DNA from: Polytrichum commune
Taxonomy: Eukaryota > Streptophyta > Polytrichopsida > Polytrichales > Polytrichaceae
Length of the DNA stretch: 64,000 bases
Assembly (NCBI GenBank): GCA_950295325.1
Contig: OX485808.1
Span: 18,868,527-18,932,526, forward strand
Direction: 5' to 3'
Shown: positions 60,686 through 64,000 of the stretch, piece after piece
Position numbering within the stretch: the stretch's first letter is position 1
How the letters are laid out: every line of letters begins with the position of its first letter
Position numbers and translations under genes: made by a program
The notes under the pieces: model-generated
Databases searched by the model: none
What the model was told of the DNA's origin: nothing
Seen by the model: only the letters and a program-made list of their open reading frames with translations

Positions 60686-61818
60686 ACGAACGCGCGTTCG
60701 TATACCTCCATGTAACAACATTATCAGTGCAAGCACATGCGCATACAAATACATTTATTTGTTCATAGTTTGCGGAAAGGTCCAGACAACGCGCATCCGT
60801 AAATCTCTTCATGATCAAAGAGGTCATTATCATGCGCAAATATTTCCGCAAACTATACAACTTAGGAATACGGACGCGCGTCCGAAAACATCCAAATGTC
60901 AAAAGCCAGTGTTGTCCAAGACACATAGAGGTTTAGGGACCCAAGAGGTCCAGGTGCCACGGACATGTTTACCCAAGCCTGACGACTATGAGTTTGAAGA
61001 GGTTAACATACGCGCTTCCTAGTGTGTTTTATGAATGTCAAAATATTATACTATGAGACATAGGGTGATGTAAGTTTAGGGTTTAGGGATCTTATGCCTC
61101 CATTGACCGTACAGTCTCAACGTAATATTCTACATGGCACAAAACTATGGCACCAGAGGTTTGCAGGTTACGGACGCGCGTCCGTAAACCTATCTGGACC
61201 TCAGTACGAGCACAAAGACAATGCTCAAGGCAACAAAGGAACAAAGCGCCCGGAGGTTTAAGCTTTATGGACGCGCATCCGTAAATTTACAGTCTCGATT
61301 GCATACTCTAAATGGCAAGTGGTAATGATCCCAGTTCAGGTGCAATACCGAACTATGTCACTACAAGGTACGCAGGTTTACAGACGCGCGTCCGTAAACC
61401 TCAACGTACATGAGTACTAGCTCAAGTACAGTTCTCAGAGCAATACATAATCAATTAACCAAGAGGTTTAAGGTTTACGGACGCGCGTTCGTAAATTTAC
61501 AGTCTCGATTGCATACTCTAAAAGGCAAGTGGTAATGATCCCAGTTCAGGTGCAACACCGAACTATGGCACCACAAGGTACGAAGGTTTACGGACGCGCG
61601 TCCGTAGATTTACAGTCTCGATTACATACTCTAAAAGGCAAGTGGTAATGATCCCAGTTCAGGTGCAACACCGAACTATGGCACCACAAGGTACGAAGGT
61701 ATACGGACGCGCGTCCGTAAACCTCAATGTACATGAGTACTAGATCAAGTACAGTTCTCAGAGCAATAGATAATCAATTAACCAAGAGGTTTAAGGTTTA
61801 CGGACGCGCGTCCGTAAA
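60686..61818. repeat. Palindrome array with symmetric G/C variant arms (TTTACGGACG / CGTCCGTAAA)
   Basis: Sites near 60686, 60870, 61167, 61264, 61377, 61474, 61587, 61700 and 61797. Those from 61167 on alternate at 97 and 113 bp (97, 113, 97, 113, 113, 97). Most have GGACG and CGTCC in place of GAACG and CGTTC. The 60686 site keeps the original arms, and 61474 has one arm of each type. Units carry GTCTCGATTGCATACTCTAAA and AGGTGCAA.ACCGAACTATG. Located upstream of DUF7869 copy 2, like the array at copy 1. Confidence 0.9.
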
Positions 61819-63326
61819 CCTCCGTGATTTGCGGCGCCATAATAGGAACCTTACACCAGGAATGATACCTGCCATAAATAATAATCAATCACACTACAAG
61901 GATCCAGAGAGTGCAACCCACATAAAAATTGCCTCCACTAATGGGTTTAGGGCTTGGAATTTAGTGTTTAGGGTATAAAAGGTCCATTGCAATAAGATCT
62001 GTACCTGCACGAAATAAACATCCAGCACACTACAAGGGTCCAAGCAGCGCAACCCACATCTGAGATGCAAAAAGAGTCCCGAAGTGGGGGGGTGTCCCCT
62101 TAAGTACTCATCGTTTTCCCTTGGATCCGTTTTCCAACATAGGATACTCGCCACCAACTACGTCCTATAAATAAAAACCTAACATTACTACATTCCGAGT
62201 GCCAGCCTTACAATGGAATGTGTATTCATAGTGGACAACATGCATAGACCATGAGTCCACATAATGACAAAGCAAAAGGCATCTATGTATTTATGGTGGA
62301 CAACAAAGCAAATTGGCTAATAATATATGAGCATTGAACATTGTTGAGGTGTGGTTTATAATATTGAAGTACCTAATATTGAGAGGTCATTGTAGAATTA
62401 GTAGACAGGACATTATAGTATCGTGTAAAAAATAAACCACAACAACAACAATAGTGCATGGAGTATAAAAATACATGTCATTCAAAATTAAACTAGCATC
62501 CATTTTATTGTTTTGCATACAATGTAATGATATTCACTCCAATATCATGTTATCTCCTCTCATCTTGCATTTAATATCGTAATTACATTGGCCACCACCC
62601 TAACATTTAACCCGTTTAATTTACCCACCTTTACACACCTATACATAATTGTATTAATACGTACACAAACTTTGAGGACATCTAAAGTAGCACATGAAAG
62701 TAGCACATGAAAGTAGCACATCTATTGTCATAGGTACTATGGGTTGCATTAAAATCAATATTGTCAATTTCCTCTCTTAACCTTAGGGCCCCCTTCAATA
62801 CATCAACATTTATTTCAAAAAAACTAATACTAGCCTTCTTCATGTACTATACGTGAGAAAAAAACAATTTTGAGTACCCCATGTACATTATCTATAGCAA
62901 TGACTCAAACAATAGCAATTGTTGTTCAAAGTAACATTATAGAGAGAAGGGGAGGGTAGGGTATCCAAATATTATTAAGGCAAGCAATATTAAGTTGGTG
63001 ACAGAAGGGGGATACTCTCATTAGTTCATACGTGATACCCTAAACCCTAAACCCTAAACCCTATAACCGCCCAACCATAAACAAACACGAGGACATAGTG
63101 CAAGCATGGTTAACTGAATAACTTCCAATACGTGTCAAGTAATTCAAAACTATATGACTACCTTTAAATTTTGTAAAATAAAACCATAAACACTTCAAAA
63201 GTGAAGCAAATTTATGGGTAACCTTGCCTTTCATTATTTTAAATCTTTCTTTGGCTGGGTAAAATCTACCCCTTAGAGGCAAGTACAAGATTTAGACGGG
63301 ACTTGTTATCCTTTCATGTGAGCTAA
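61819..63326. other. AT-rich DNA without a gene; telomere-like run at 63040
   Basis: No convincing ORF. CCCTAAA repeats three times at about 63040-63062. If the CACTA-like element at 56571 is large, this is its interior. Confidence 0.4.
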
Positions 63327-63494
63327 ACATAGCATTATTCAAATCCATAACAATGTTTTGTGGGATTGATAGTATTTTATAAAATATTCCTTGATATTCC
63401 CATATTAAGAGTGAATGTGGGAATATCAAGGAATGTTTTGTGGGATACTATCAATCCCACAAAACAATGTTGTGGATATGAATAATGTTATGAA
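63327..63494. mobile_element. Fold-back (long hairpin) element, ~168 bp
   Basis: The two arms are near-perfect inverted repeats: CATTATTCA.ATCC.....ATGTTTTGTGGGATTGATAGTA on the left and its complement on the right, with a second inverted pair (ATTCCTTGATATTCCCA and its complement) inside. It is a candidate MITE or fold-back transposon, or a hairpin small-RNA source. Target duplications are not clear. Confidence 0.65.
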
Positions 63495-64000
63495 TGGCAA
63501 AATCCACCCTACATTGTTACGATGTCGTTGTTAAATTGTCCAAACATTACATCACATGTATCCATTAATTTTATGTTCTAAACCATATTTTACCATTGGC
63601 AATAGGCCCCTGTACTTTTGATGAAAGGTTTTGAAGATCATATATTGGTATTCTATAATCGAGTACTTAACACAACTCACCACCGAAACAAAACTCCAGT
63701 ATAAACAAGTTGGCTACTACTTATAAGCGATAATACAAGCTCAAGCCTAGGCGTGGATGAATCCCGAATGTTGTGTAATGTACATGAGGGATCTAAATTC
63801 AACAGATACCCATGCGTTTTGTTTTAATACAAGCTTAGACCTATGTGTGGAGGGATTGAATTAATCCGTAAATGTTGTTTAAGATATTATAAGCATATGA
63901 ATTCAACCCATATCTCGATGTTTGGGTTTTGTTAATTGCGTTTGAACTATGCTTAAATTTAAATATCATGCATAATGATACTCGCATCAAAGCATCCAAA
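63495..64000. other. AT-rich DNA, no feature seen
   Basis: Nothing recognised up to the window edge. Confidence 0.3.

Overview
This is repeat-dense nuclear DNA from a plant. Short TTTAGGG-type telomeric runs (about 23350 and 63040), plant-style introns, hAT-, CACTA-like- and Ty3/gypsy-type elements and a TSD-flanked MITE all point that way. I cannot name the species. The families seen (DUF7869-like proteins, ParB-fold-like proteins, a divergent FCP1-like phosphatase domain) make me suspect a non-flowering lineage with a large genome, but that is an impression only. No tRNA, rRNA, organelle DNA or clearly conserved housekeeping gene was recognised.

Layout. 0-8 kb: a 5'-incomplete coiled-coil/zinc-finger gene broken by a one-base frameshift, an apparently intact hAT transposase on the minus strand, a 0.6 kb extremely G-rich low-complexity block, and a C-terminal scrap of a DUF7869-like protein next to a CACTATATTCG-type terminal repeat. 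8.5-12.6 kb: a 4.1 kb element with TG...CA ends and a 5-bp target duplication, saturated with TCCGG/CCGGA and carrying a gag-like/coiled-coil ORF split by one TAG. 12.6-17.2 kb: gene-poor, with one MITE. 17.2-22.1 kb: a CACTA-like end, a two-exon DUF7869 gene (minus strand) and, upstream of it, a palindrome array. 22.6-46.2 kb: a large unit with about 280-bp inverted ends. It holds a ParB-fold-like gene cut by a 5'-truncated Ty3/gypsy element (29.3-42.26 kb); coiled-coil and FCP1-like exons resume beyond the retroelement, followed by a small unknown gene. 46.2-56.6 kb: a tandem array of about 244-bp monomers, each with a GTGTCTCGG/CCGAGACAC palindrome. The array lies in introns on both sides of a second, different ParB-fold-like gene, which is interrupted by a solo LTR. 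56.6-61.8 kb: another CACTA-like end, a second DUF7869 gene with a premature stop, and its own palindrome array. 61.8-64 kb: no gene, one fold-back element.

What ties it together. One palindrome (arms TTTACGAACG and CGTTCGTAAA around two variable bases) recurs in dozens of copies. It lies in predicted introns and 5' regions of the DUF7869 genes and of the ParB-like/FCP1-like gene, often at very regular spacing (about 47 bp, or alternating 97/113 bp). Near DUF7869 copy 2 both arms carry the same symmetric change (GAACG to GGACG, CGTTC to CGTCC). The second ParB-like gene sits in an array of an unrelated palindrome. My central hypothesis is a family of plant mobile elements in which predicted DNA-binding or nuclease proteins are paired with arrays of cognate palindromic sites kept mainly in introns. 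The pairing of protein and site is inferred from position only.
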